Below are positions 1 through 8,282 of a stretch of 64,000 bases of DNA, in pieces (positions within the stretch are counted from its first letter, which is position 1; the number at the start of each line of letters is the position of its first letter). Position numbers and translations under genes: made by a program. The stretch lies in the NCBI GenBank assembly GCA_051209155.1, contig JBPJGB010000003.1. One strand, 5' to 3'. Under the pieces are notes generated by a model. The model worked only from the letters and a program-made list of their open reading frames with translations, had not been told where the DNA came from and ran no database searches. The stretch is from Actomonas sp051209155 (lineage in GTDB: Bacteria; Verrucomicrobiota; Verrucomicrobiia; Opitutales; Opitutaceae).

Positions 1-2090
1 CGGCGCGCCGTCTCGGCCGGCGACAGTTCCACCTTCGTCTTCAATTCGTTGTTTACGAACGCGTCCACCGCCGGACGGACGATCGTGATCGGGATGGAAA
101 ACACCACGCCGAGCTCGGGCTTTTCAGCCACTCGCGCATCGACGCGGCTCATCAGCACGCCGCCGTTCTGGGCGGATGCCGCATCGACTGGCGGAATGTC
201 CAGGAACATTGAAAAACGTCGGGTCCCATTGGCCACGTGGAGGTAGTCAGGAACCTGCACCCAATCATCCGCGGCGGTCAGGATGAGGTCGGTCTCAAAT
301 CCATACCGCGCCTCACTGTCGACGTCATCGCCCCAGGCCGGCGTCACCGCGACCGCCACCCGCCGCCGCGGCTCCGTGAGGTCTTCGCGCAGGTAAAGAC
401 CACGACCCTCGGCCGCAAAGGAGCCACCCTCGATCTCCAGGTCGTAGTAGGCACTGAACGCGGGCTCGTTTTGCAGAGCCTGCAGTTTGGCCCAGGCGCC
501 CGGCGCATTCACCATGCCCTGTCCCTGCGTGAAGTTGTCCTCCGCCGGCAAGGCCGATGCGCCCAGCATCAGCGCCTGCCGCATCAACACGGCCGACGCC
601 TTCACGCCGTTTTGTTTGGCGGCGCTCATGACCAGGGCCGCCACGCCCGAAGCATTGGGCGCCGCCATGGAGGTGCCATTGATCATCTCCGCGCCGCGCA
701 ACGATTCCGCCGAGTAGGCCGCCCAAGCGGCGCCGGGCGCCATCACGTCGACCCCCAGATCGCCGTCTTTGGTGGGGCCACGACTGGTAAACTGCAGGGC
801 CGCATCCGGACTGCGATCCACCGCATTGTAGAGCACTCGCGCCATGTCGGCGGAGGCATAAGCACCCACACCGAGCACACGGGATGCCTCGCCGCCCGCG
901 GACCCGGCGGTGCTGAGTCCCGGTCCTTCATTACCCGCCGACATGACCGCGAGGATGCCGTAGCGCTCGACCATGCGGGTGTAGAGCGTGCTGTTGGCAT
1001 CCTTGCCGTCCTGAAAGAGACTCGAGCCCCCCCAACTCGCGTTCATGATGTCCACCCCGTGCTGTGCCGCCGCCGCAAGTGCGCGGCGCTCACTCAAACC
1101 GTAGGAACTCCCGCGAGTCCGGATGTCACCAATCTTGATCGAAAGAATCTGAGCCCCCGGCGCGACGCCATTGCGAATGGGATTGTCCGGGAAATGCGCC
1201 GAGGCGATCGAAGCCACATGCGTCCCGTGCGTGCCGCTCACGGTGACGATCGAAAGCAAATCCCCCCCTTCGTAGACCTGCACCCCGAAGGTGGCATGGG
1301 TTTCTTCGTCGAAGGTGCCGTATTCGCCCGCGACCCCATAGGGGCGCAGCAACGTTTCATCGGCCATATCACCGTCAAAATCAGTGTCGATCAAGACGCG
1401 CCAATGGGTGCCGTCATGCCAGACCACGCAATCGAAGATCGGTCCCGGTCCGGACCCCAACAGTCCATCCTCCAGCGCCTCCCGCAACTCGGCCCGCGCG
1501 ACCTGATCGGACTCCGCCCGGGTGCGATCCGCCGCCGCCTTCTTCCGCGCGGCTGCTAGTTCCTCGCTGTCCTCGCGTTCCCGCGCCGCGCGCACCAGAC
1601 TGAGCTCAGCCTCCCAGGACGCCTCGATGCGCGACTGCAAGCGGCCAAAAACCGAACCACTGAACAGTTCCGCCGCCCGCTTGAGGCCGAGGTGGAAGTC
1701 ACCGCTGGGATTGCTCACCCCATCCGGCAGCGTAAGCACGCGGCCGCTCAAACCAATCAGCGTGCCGTCTGCGGCGCGCTGCGCCACGGCGCTCGTATCA
1801 ACATCTCCACTACCACTGCCATCGATGATATCAACCACTTTGCGCGCACCGGTCGTCGTCACGGCCAGTCCCGCCGCCGCGGGATCGACCCCGGTGTCAA
1901 AAACCGCGATCACCACCCCGCGACCATCGTAGCTCGGATTGTCGGCGATGAATACATCCGCCCCCACCTCGCGCTTCGGGATGAGCCCCGACTGCAAAGT
2001 CGCGAGGTCCTCCGATTCCGGAGCGGCGACAACACTGAGGGAAAAGAAGCAGGCCAGCGCGGTCACAACAAACCAACGGCCCCGGATCAT
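1..2090 (-). CDS. Tripeptidyl-peptidase II-like S8 serine protease, C-terminus cut by window edge
   Basis: Probable exported serine peptidase of the subtilisin clan (family S8), closest in layout to tripeptidyl peptidase II, which removes tripeptides from the N-terminus of oligopeptides. From ATG at 2090 the frame stays open to the left edge, so about 696 residues are present and the C-terminus is missing. A signal peptide is likely: basic MIRGR, then a hydrophobic run to about residue 23. The triad is visible as Asp65 (VFDTGVDP), His288 (THGTHVAS) and Ser474 (NGTSMAAP). The roughly 220-residue gap between Asp and His is far larger than in ordinary bacterial subtilisins and matches the insertion known in tripeptidyl peptidase II; KVVDIIDG after the Asp motif also fits. 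An in-frame ATG at 2105 is an alternative start. The SDR gene lies upstream on the same strand about 110 bases away. Family is well supported; the exact peptidase specificity is inferred. Confidence 0.88.
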   Translation of the reverse strand, partial: MIRGRWFVVTALACFFSLSVVAAPESEDLATLQSGLIPKREVGADVFIADNPSYDGRGVVIAVFDTGVDPAAAGLAVTTTGARKVVDIIDGSGSGDVDTSAVAQRAADGTLIGLSGRVLTLPDGVSNPSGDFHLGLKRAAELFSGSVFGRLQSRIEASWEAELSLVRAAREREDSEELAAARKKAAADRTRAESDQVARAELREALEDGLLGSGPGPIFDCVVWHDGTHWRVLIDTDFDGDMADETLLRPYGVAGEYGTFDEETHATFGVQVYEGGDLLSIVTVSGTHGTHVASIASAHFPDNPIRNGVAPGAQILSIKIGDIRTRGSSYGLSERRALAAAAQHGVDIMNASWGGSSLFQDGKDANSTLYTRMVERYGILAVMSAGNEGPGLSTAGSAGGEASRVLGVGAYASADMARVLYNAVDRSPDAALQFTSRGPTKDGDLGVDVMAPGAAWAAYSAESLRGAEMINGTSMAAPNASGVAALVMSAAKQNGVKASAVLMRQALMLGASALPAEDNFTQGQGMVNAPGAWAKLQALQNEPAFSAYYDLEIEGGSFAAEGRGLYLREDLTEPRRRVAVAVTPAWGDDVDSEARYGFETDLILTAADDWVQVPDYLHVANGTRRFSMFLDIPPVDAASAQNGGVLMSRVDARVAEKPELGVVFSIPITIVRPAVDAFVNNELKTKVELSPAETAR

Positions 2091-2203
2091 AGTCGTGTCT
2101 AGCATTCGCAGACACAGAGGCGGCACCGGCTTCGGCGCAAGCCCCGGTGCGACATTACGGGCCACCGCGGCACAATTTCCGGTGTCGAACCGTCGGGCGC
2201 GGT

Positions 2204-3022
2204 TCAGTCCCGGCCTGGTTCCCGACGGTAACGTCGCAGCACCCGCTCGCTGGCCCAAGTCGACCAACTTAGCGGGAGCCGGACGGACAGCGCACACTGC
2301 AACTTGTTCAACCATCCGGTGACGACGTGCCCCTTGCCCTGCCTCAAAGCACGCAGGGCCTCGTCGACCACCTGCTCAGCCGACTGGGTGAACGCGTCAC
2401 CCATGCCACCGCGGCTCATCCCGGCCTGCGCGTGAAAGTCCGACTGCGTCGAACCCGGGCAAACCGCCATCACGTGAACCCCGCTCGAAGCGAGTTCCGC
2501 GCGCAGGGCGTGGCTCCAGCTCAACACAAACGACTTCGTGGCGCCGTAGGTTGCCATCAGTGGCGTCGGTTGGAAGGAAACCACCGAAGCGATGTTCATG
2601 ATCGTGCCACCGCGCTCGCGCAGGATCGGCAACATGGCGGCGGTGGTCGCGAGCACCGCCGAAATATTCAGTTCGATCATGCGTAGCGAGGGCTCCAAAT
2701 CGGCTGGAGAAAACTCCCCATAACGACCGAAACCCGCGTTGTTGATGAGCAATATCCGGCCTTTGGGCGCCTCGTCGCGCAGCACCGCTAATAAGTGCTC
2801 AAGACCGTCGGCGCGCGACCGATTATCACATAGATCAACGGATAGATGTCGCAGCTTAAGCTGAGCTGAATTCACGTCCGGAACCCGCCGCGAAAGATTG
2901 CAAATGAGCACCTCCGGAGCCACCTTGGCGATGTGCGATATGAACGATTTTCCGATACCGGAAGATCCGCCGGTCAAAACGACCGTCGCGACGGGGAGTT
3001 GTTGGTTATCCAGCAAAGGCAT
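2204..3022 (-). CDS. Short-chain dehydrogenase/reductase (SDR) family protein
   Basis: NAD(P)-dependent oxidoreductase of the classical SDR fold, 272 residues. The cofactor-binding glycine motif TGGSSGIG is at residues 17-24, the structural NNAG at 94-97, and the catalytic Ser146, Tyr159 and Lys163 appear in IASVVS and YGATK. A hydrophobic and basic C-terminal tail after about residue 240 (LSVRLPLSWSTW, then RRYRRE) is reminiscent of membrane-associated acyl or steroid reductases, but the substrate cannot be read from the sequence. It is divergent from the hibernation factor gene, with 53 bases between the two starts, so the two promoters probably share that space. It precedes the S8 protease on the same strand. 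No start ambiguity: ATG at 3022. Confidence 0.9.
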   Translation of the reverse strand: MPLLDNQQLPVATVVLTGGSSGIGKSFISHIAKVAPEVLICNLSRRVPDVNSAQLKLRHLSVDLCDNRSRADGLEHLLAVLRDEAPKGRILLINNAGFGRYGEFSPADLEPSLRMIELNISAVLATTAAMLPILRERGGTIMNIASVVSFQPTPLMATYGATKSFVLSWSHALRAELASSGVHVMAVCPGSTQSDFHAQAGMSRGGMGDAFTQSAEQVVDEALRALRQGKGHVVTGWLNKLQCALSVRLPLSWSTWASERVLRRYRREPGRD

Positions 3023-3075
3023 GGCGACGGGAGCGGTCCCATTTCTCGGTCAAGAACCACAAAGAAAGAAATACC

Positions 3076-3453
3076 ATGATGAATGACAACCGTGCTAGTG
3101 AACTGATCGTATCAGGCATCCACCTCGACCTCACGCCGTCGCTCAAGACGTTCGTGCAAGAGAAAGCCGATCGATTGTTCCGCCACGAAGAGCGTATTGT
3201 TAGACTCCGCGTAGAAATCGAATTCGATCCCGAACAAAAACCAACCCATCGCTTCACCGCCAAAGGCCACATCGAAATCAATGGCCCCGACATGAACGCT
3301 TCCGTCGCGACCGACGAAGCCCACAAAGCCGTTTCCCTGCTGGTCGACAAACTCGACCGCATGCTTCGCCGCCGCTCTCGCTTTTTCAAAGTGAAGCGCC
3401 ACCGCGACACCTTGCCGGACCTGACTGGCGCCATGCTGCCTGAGCCGGCCTAA
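3076..3453 (+). CDS. hpf: Ribosome hibernation-promoting factor, short form
   Basis: Small ribosome-associated protein of the HPF/RaiA (S30AE) family, 125 residues, which binds the decoding region of the 30S subunit and stabilises inactive ribosomes in stationary phase. The beta-alpha-beta-beta-beta-alpha pattern is recognisable: VSGIHLDLTPSLKTFVQEKA, an RLRVEIEFD strand, a TAKGHIEI strand, then the helix TDEAHKAVSLLVDKLDRML followed by a basic RRRSRFFKVKRHR tail. It lacks the extra C-terminal dimerisation domain of long HPF, so it is the short class. The start could be ATG 3076 or the next codon, 3079; the purine-rich AAAGAAAGAA lies just upstream. It is monocistronic, ending in a strong hairpin terminator. 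Confidence 0.93.
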   Translation: MMNDNRASELIVSGIHLDLTPSLKTFVQEKADRLFRHEERIVRLRVEIEFDPEQKPTHRFTAKGHIEINGPDMNASVATDEAHKAVSLLVDKLDRMLRRRSRFFKVKRHRDTLPDLTGAMLPEPA

Positions 3454-3480
3454 CGCGCACACCTGAGTTCTTCCCAAACT

Positions 3481-3512
3481 GCCCGTCCAATCGACCGAGG
3501 GACGGGCTTTTT
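3481..3512 (+). terminator. Intrinsic terminator of hpf
   Basis: An 8-bp stem GCCCGTCC/GGACGGGC (3481-3488 with 3500-3507) is followed directly by TTTTTC, 28 bases after the hpf stop codon. Confidence 0.85.
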
Positions 3513-3610
3513 CATGCCTTCAAGCCATCCCACGTAGCATGCATTCCGGCCGGTGTGCCCTGCCGCTCAGCCCCCCTCGAATTCTCCCCATCGCAATCAC
3601 CCCACGAAAA

Positions 3611-3636
3611 ACGCGCGACCGTTGCCGATCGCGCGT
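3611..3636 (-). terminator. Second terminator-like hairpin distal to tRNA-Arg
   Basis: Arms ACGCGCGA and TCGCGCGT (3611-3618 with 3629-3636) pair perfectly, with a mismatch and two further pairs inside closing a four-base loop. Read on the minus strand it is followed by TTTTTCG. It lies about 140 bases beyond the first tRNA terminator and is preceded by a copy of the tRNA 3' end, so it may be a duplicate of that terminator. Confidence 0.55.
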
Positions 3637-3640
3637 CTCC

Positions 3641-3660
3641 AAAGTGGCGCCCCCGCAGGC
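3641..3660 (-). repeat. Imperfect copy of tRNA-Arg 3' end (CCA tail region)
   Basis: On the minus strand this stretch reads as a degenerate copy of the last bases of the tRNA-Arg gene including GGCGCCACTTT, and it sits next to a terminator-like hairpin just as the true tRNA end does. The offset between copies is about 140 bases. It may be a remnant of a duplicated tRNA or an attachment-site scar. Confidence 0.45.
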
Positions 3661-3668
3661 CGTCGTTC

Positions 3669-3712
3669 ACGCGCCCACGGCGCGTTGCTTGCCCCCCAAA
3701 CCCGTTGGGGGG
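3669..3712. repeat. Two perfect hairpins between the tRNA terminator and its copy
   Basis: ACGCGCC/GGCGCGT (3669-3675 with 3679-3685, three-base loop) and CCCCCCAA/TTGGGGGG (3692-3699 with 3705-3712, five-base loop) follow each other within 44 bases. Neither has a T-tract, so they are not obvious terminators. Confidence 0.6.
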
Positions 3713-3740
3713 TGAGACGACCCGCCCGCGCGATCCGCCT

Positions 3741-3778
3741 GCAAAACAAAACGCACGGTTCGCAAGAACCGTGCGTTT
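3741..3778 (-). terminator. Intrinsic terminator of tRNA-Arg
   Basis: An 11-bp perfect stem ACGCACGGTTC/GAACCGTGCGT (3751-3761 with 3766-3776), extended by A:T pairs, has a four-base loop. On the minus strand the T-tract TTTTGTTTTG follows. It begins about eight bases after the tRNA CCA end. Confidence 0.85.
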
Positions 3779-3785
3779 CCAAAAG

Positions 3786-3862
<77 letters not shown>

Positions 3863-4042
3863 GTGAGGGAGGGAGAAAAAGAGAAGATGCGACCGAAGGT
3901 GCAAGCGCTTATTTGCAGTTTTTTTGGGGGCCATACCGCCAGCCCCAAGCGATTCGCACCCGCCGGGTAACTCCAAACCAGCCGCACCCGTGTAACGCCT
4001 TTGCGCTGGCCTGTTTGGACGTCACGGGTTCTGCTCCGCGCC

Positions 4043-5191
4043 ATGCCGGACTCGTCCGACTCCTCCGCCCCCAGCCTCCTGTCCAACCGCCAGCGCAAGT
4101 TGGTGGGCTTCGCTTTGGGCTTCCTCGCCCTGGTGCTGATCGTCGGTTTGCTGGTGCTTTGCTTCATCGTGCTTGCCCGCACGATCGGCTTCTTTTCGCA
4201 GGTGCTTTGGCCCATTGCCGCCGCCGGTATCATCGCCCTGGTGCTGCGCCCCGTGGTCGATTGGCTCGAACACCGGCTGAAACGCCCGCGCACGACTTCG
4301 GTGGTCATCCTCTACGCGGCCGTCTCCCTCGTGCTCAGCGGTCTCATCCTGCTCGTCACACCCAAATTGGTCGAGCAGGTCCTCGACTTCATCGCCTTCG
4401 TGCCGGTGTTTTGGCAACGCGCCCTCGCCTACGTGCAGACCAACTACCCGGACTGGGTGGTGCTGGCCGAAAAACAGATGGCCAACCCCACCATCAAGGC
4501 CTTGGTCGACTCGATCCTGGGCGAAGCTCAGCACCTCCTTTCCCAAGCCATTCCGTCCATTAAAGCCGCCGGATCCGGCGCCCTCAACGTCTTTGGCTTC
4601 ATCACCAACATCGCGATCGTTCCGATCTACCTGTTTTTCTTCCTGCTCTCGCGCCGCGATCCAACCCGCAGCTTGGGCGAGCAACTCACCTTCCTCGAAA
4701 AACCCGTGCGGGAAGACGTGGTGTTTCTGGTGCGTGAATTCATCGGCATCGTGGTCTCCTTTTTCCGCGGGCAGCTCCTCATCGGCCTCCTGATGGGTCT
4801 CATGCTCTTTCTCGGCTTCGCCGGCGTTGGCCTCAAGTTCGCCCTGGTGCTCGGCCTCACCCTCGGCGTGCTCAACATCGTGCCCTATCTCGGCACCATC
4901 ATTGGCCTGAGCATCGCGTTGCCGCTCGCCTTCTTCCAACCCGAGGGCGGTTGGTTGCTGGTGGGCAAGGTCGTGCTGGTCTTCATCGTCGTGCAGAATA
5001 TCGAGGGTTGGTTCCTTACCCCCAAAATCATGGGCGATCGCACCGGTCTGCACCCGGTGATGATCATCTTTGCCATCTTCTTCTGGGGCACGGCGCTCAA
5101 CGGCATCCTGGGCATGGTCCTCGCCATCCCGCTTACCGCCTTCTTCGTCACAGCCTGGCGCTTGGCCAAACACAAGTATTTCGAGGCCTGA
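4043..5191 (+). CDS. AI-2E family transporter (PerM/YdiK-type permease)
   Basis: Polytopic inner-membrane protein of the AI-2E transporter family, 382 residues from ATG at 4043; an upstream in-frame TTG at 4001 is less likely. About seven to eight hydrophobic segments are visible: two or three near residues 15-80, one near 90-110, one at about 180-205, a long hydrophobic region at about 240-310 and two at the C-terminus. The signature VPYLGTIIGL in the central pore region and the ending GMVLAIPLTAFF are typical of the family. Members have been linked to export of signal molecules or to Na+/H+ exchange, so the substrate here is not known. The tRNA-Arg lies upstream on the opposite strand, and a small zinc-ribbon protein follows 24 bases downstream. 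Confidence 0.88.
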   Translation: MPDSSDSSAPSLLSNRQRKLVGFALGFLALVLIVGLLVLCFIVLARTIGFFSQVLWPIAAAGIIALVLRPVVDWLEHRLKRPRTTSVVILYAAVSLVLSGLILLVTPKLVEQVLDFIAFVPVFWQRALAYVQTNYPDWVVLAEKQMANPTIKALVDSILGEAQHLLSQAIPSIKAAGSGALNVFGFITNIAIVPIYLFFFLLSRRDPTRSLGEQLTFLEKPVREDVVFLVREFIGIVVSFFRGQLLIGLLMGLMLFLGFAGVGLKFALVLGLTLGVLNIVPYLGTIIGLSIALPLAFFQPEGGWLLVGKVVLVFIVVQNIEGWFLTPKIMGDRTGLHPVMIIFAIFFWGTALNGILGMVLAIPLTAFFVTAWRLAKHKYFEA

Positions 5192-5215
5192 ACCCACCAC
5201 GCCTCGTCCGCTCGC

Positions 5216-5494
5216 ATGGCCCGTCATCTGTCCGCCCCGCCCGAATGCGCCAACTGCGGCGCCGACATCCCTGCCGGCGCACTGTCCTGTCCCGAGTGTG
5301 GAGCCGACGAGCGAACCGGCTGGCGCGAAACCGACCTCTACGACGGGCTCGACCTGCCGCCCGAAGCGTGGGGCGAGGAAGCACCACGTCCGCGCCCGGA
5401 CGGCGGTCAGGTGGGCGGCCTGCCTTGGTATTGGTGGGCCACCGGTTTTTTCCTGCTGCTGGCCCTGGGCATGACCTTCCTCGGCTTGCGCTGA
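5216..5494 (+). CDS. Small zinc-ribbon membrane protein
   Basis: A 92-residue protein with an N-terminal zinc ribbon made of two CxxC knuckles, CANCGAD and CPECGAD (about residues 11-33), an acidic proline-rich middle, and one C-terminal transmembrane helix (YWWATGFFLLLALGMTFLGL). The layout suggests a membrane-tethered zinc-binding domain, but no specific function is recognisable. It sits between the AI-2E permease (24 bases) and the nuclease-ligase gene (28 bases) and is probably cotranscribed with both. Confidence 0.75.
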   Translation: MARHLSAPPECANCGADIPAGALSCPECGADERTGWRETDLYDGLDLPPEAWGEEAPRPRPDGGQVGGLPWYWWATGFFLLLALGMTFLGLR

Positions 5495-5522
5495 CCCGGA
5501 CCGCCGCGCAGCTTGCGGCGCG

Positions 5523-8231
5523 ATGACTTGGGACGTGCAATGGCGTTACGGCAGCATCTACCTGCCGCAGATCGACTGGTGGTTGGATGCGCACCGGCCG
5601 GTCAGTCGCTCGTTCGTTTCCCACGCTCACTTCGACCACCTCGCGCGGCACCGCGAGATCATCTGCTCCGAAGGCACCGCCCGCCTCATGCGCGACCGAC
5701 TTCCGGCCGAACGCACCGAACACGTCCTGCCCTTCGAGCGCACCGAGGCGCTCACGCCCGATTGCAGCATCACCCTGTATCCGGCCGGCCATATTTTTGG
5801 CTCCGCCCAGTGCCTGCTCGCCCACCGCGACCATGGCCGCCTCCTCTACACCGGCGACTTCAAGCTCCGCCAAGGCGCGTCCGCCGAGACCTGCGCCACA
5901 CCTCCGGCCGATGTGGTGATCATGGAAACCACTTTCGGGCGACCGCACTACGTTTTCCCCAGCACCCAGAAGGTTCTGGCCGACATCGTCGCGTTCTGCC
6001 GCGGCACGCTCGACGACGGCGAAGTCCCGCTGCTTTACGGCTACAGTCTTGGTAAAAGCCAGGAGGTGCTGGGGCAGCTCGCCGCCGCCGACCTCCCGCT
6101 CATGCTGCATCCGCAGGTCGTGCGCATGACCGCGGTGTATGAGGAACTTGGTTACACCTTCCCGCCCTACGCCGAACTCGACCCGACCGCCGCCGCCGGC
6201 CACGTCATCATCGCGCCGCCACAGGCGGCCAACGCTCGCGTCATCCGCCAGATCAAACGTCGGCGCACCGCCATGCTCAGCGGCTGGGCCCTCGACCCCG
6301 GCGCCCACTTTCGCTACCAATGCGACGCCGCGTTTCCGCTTTCCGATCACGCCGACTATCCCGATCTCCTGACCTTCGTGGAGCGGGTGCAACCCTCGCT
6401 GGTTTGGACCACCCACGGTTTCGCCGCCGACTTCGCCCGCGACCTGCGGCGACGGGGCATCGAAGCCTGGGCCCTGGGCGCCGACAACCAACTGGAGATT
6501 CCCATCGAGGGATCGACCGCTTCACCACCACCCCCACCATCGTCGAGCGAAGTCGCCGCCGCTCCGGTCGACATGCCGACCGACTCCTTCCTCCATTTCG
6601 CCACCACCGCAGAAGCCATCAAGGCATCGCCCGGCAAACGTCGCAAAGTTGAGCTGCTCGCCGATCTCCTCGCCGGCCTTTCCACCCCCGCCGCTGCTCA
6701 AACCGCGCTCTACTTCACCGGTCGCCCCTTCGCCCAAGGCACGGAGCAGCGCCTGCAGATCGGCTGGGCGGCCATGCAACGCGCGGTGCTCGCTGTCGTC
6801 GGTGCCAATCGTGGTGAATGGCGCACGGTCTACCGCCGCTTTGCCGACAGTGGTGACACCGCCGAAGCCATGCTGGCCGCCCGACCCAACGCTGAGTCGC
6901 CAACGCACCCGCGCCTTGACGACATCGCGACCTACTTCGATCACCTCGCCGCCGCGCGTGGGCCCAGCGCCAAGATTGACCTTTTGGAATCCGTGCTCCG
7001 CGAGCTTTCTCCCGTCGAAGCCAAATACCTCCTCAAGATCATGTCCGGCGACCTCCGGATCGGCCTGCGCGAAGGATTGGTCGAGGAGGCCATCGCCCAG
7101 GCAACCGCCCAGCCGCTCAGCGACATCCGCCGAGCCCACATGCTGGCGGGCGACATCGGTGCCGTCGTGCGCGCCGCTCGCGAACAGCGTCTGCCTGCCG
7201 TGGACCTGCGGCTGTTTCAGCCAATCCAGTTCATGCTCGCCAGTCCCGAGCCGGATGCGGAAAGCATCCTCAAGCGCCTTAAGCCGCCCGTTTGGATCGA
7301 AGACAAATTCGACGGCATTCGCTGCCAGCTCCACAAGCAGGGATCAAGGGTCGAACTCTACTCCCGCGATCTCAATCGCATCACCGATCAATTCGCCGAT
7401 CTCATCGCGGCCGTCAAATCGTGGCCCCATGACCTGATCCTCGACGGCGAACTGCTCGCCTGGCGCGGCGACCGGGCGCTGCCTTTCGCGGAACTGCAAA
7501 AGCGCCTCGGTCGCGGCGGCGACGACCTTTTCCTGGGTGCCGAAATTCCGATTTCCTACTCCGCCTACGACCTGCTTTTCGTCGACGGCGACTCGCTCCT
7601 GCAGGCTCCCTTGGATCAACGCCGAGCGCGCCTCGGGAGGCTCTTCCGTGACGGCGCGACGCCGCAACGCCTGCGACTCGCGCCGCGCACCAGCGCCGCC
7701 GATGCCGCGGAGATCGACCGCCACTTCCTGGCCGCCCGCGACCGCGGCAACGAAGGTTTGATGCTCAAGGACCCGGCCAGCCTCTACGCGCCCGGTCGCC
7801 GCGGGCACGCCTGGCTCAAACTGAAAAAGGCCTACGCCACCCTCGATGTCGTGGTGGTCGCCGTCGAGCAGGGACACGGCAAGCGCCGAGGGGTGTTGAG
7901 CGACTACACCTTCGCCGTGCGCGACGACCGCGAGGGTGCCGCACCCGATGCCTTGCTGGTCCTCGGCAAGGCCTTTTCCGGCCTCACCGATGCCGAGATC
8001 GCCACCCTCACCGACCACTTCACCGCCCAGACCCTCGAGGTGTCCGGCCGTCGCCGGCTCGTGCATCCCGACACCGTGATCGAAGTCGCGTTCGACTCGA
8101 TTCAACGCAGCACGCGTCATGACAGCGGCTTCGCCCTGCGCTTCCCGCGCATCGCCCGACTGCGCCCCGACAAGCCCATCGCCGAGATCGACACCTTGTC
8201 GACCTGCCTCCGCTTGGCCGGAGAAACGTAA
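5523..8231 (+). CDS. Fused MBL-fold DNA exonuclease and ATP-dependent DNA ligase
   Basis: A 902-residue two-enzyme protein. Residues 1 to about 330 are a metallo-beta-lactamase/beta-CASP nuclease of the ligase-associated exonuclease type: HAHFDH at 34-39, a second metal motif YTGDFKLR, and PLSDHADY later. A proline/serine linker (about 331-360, including PPPPPSSS) joins it to an ATP-dependent DNA ligase. The ligase has an N-terminal DNA-binding domain, the adenylation motif EDKFDGIR with nucleotidyl Lys595, ELLAWRGD, GNEGLMLKD, the final AWLKLKK motif, and a C-terminal OB fold. In many bacteria these are two neighbouring genes, often with an Lhr-like helicase and a PdeM phosphoesterase, and are thought to act in DNA repair. 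Neither the helicase nor the phosphoesterase is next to this gene. No frameshift or stop separates the halves. Confidence 0.92.
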   Translation: MTWDVQWRYGSIYLPQIDWWLDAHRPVSRSFVSHAHFDHLARHREIICSEGTARLMRDRLPAERTEHVLPFERTEALTPDCSITLYPAGHIFGSAQCLLAHRDHGRLLYTGDFKLRQGASAETCATPPADVVIMETTFGRPHYVFPSTQKVLADIVAFCRGTLDDGEVPLLYGYSLGKSQEVLGQLAAADLPLMLHPQVVRMTAVYEELGYTFPPYAELDPTAAAGHVIIAPPQAANARVIRQIKRRRTAMLSGWALDPGAHFRYQCDAAFPLSDHADYPDLLTFVERVQPSLVWTTHGFAADFARDLRRRGIEAWALGADNQLEIPIEGSTASPPPPPSSSEVAAAPVDMPTDSFLHFATTAEAIKASPGKRRKVELLADLLAGLSTPAAAQTALYFTGRPFAQGTEQRLQIGWAAMQRAVLAVVGANRGEWRTVYRRFADSGDTAEAMLAARPNAESPTHPRLDDIATYFDHLAAARGPSAKIDLLESVLRELSPVEAKYLLKIMSGDLRIGLREGLVEEAIAQATAQPLSDIRRAHMLAGDIGAVVRAAREQRLPAVDLRLFQPIQFMLASPEPDAESILKRLKPPVWIEDKFDGIRCQLHKQGSRVELYSRDLNRITDQFADLIAAVKSWPHDLILDGELLAWRGDRALPFAELQKRLGRGGDDLFLGAEIPISYSAYDLLFVDGDSLLQAPLDQRRARLGRLFRDGATPQRLRLAPRTSAADAAEIDRHFLAARDRGNEGLMLKDPASLYAPGRRGHAWLKLKKAYATLDVVVVAVEQGHGKRRGVLSDYTFAVRDDREGAAPDALLVLGKAFSGLTDAEIATLTDHFTAQTLEVSGRRRLVHPDTVIEVAFDSIQRSTRHDSGFALRFPRIARLRPDKPIAEIDTLSTCLRLAGET

Positions 8232-8282
8232 TCGCCAAGGAACCCGCCCCCCTGCTTGGTTTCCAACGCCTTAAACCCTGCC

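Noticed and set aside
237..1559. A 440-codon open frame on the plus strand across the S8 protease.
   Set aside because: It is antisense to a frame with a full catalytic triad and signal peptide. Its translation is rich in Arg, His and Gly with no motif, as expected from GC3-biased codons.
2123..2150. GC hairpin downstream of the SDR gene as a possible terminator.
   Set aside because: The stem GCACCGG/CCGGTGC is real but there is no T-tract on the minus strand and an internal bulge; function is undetermined.
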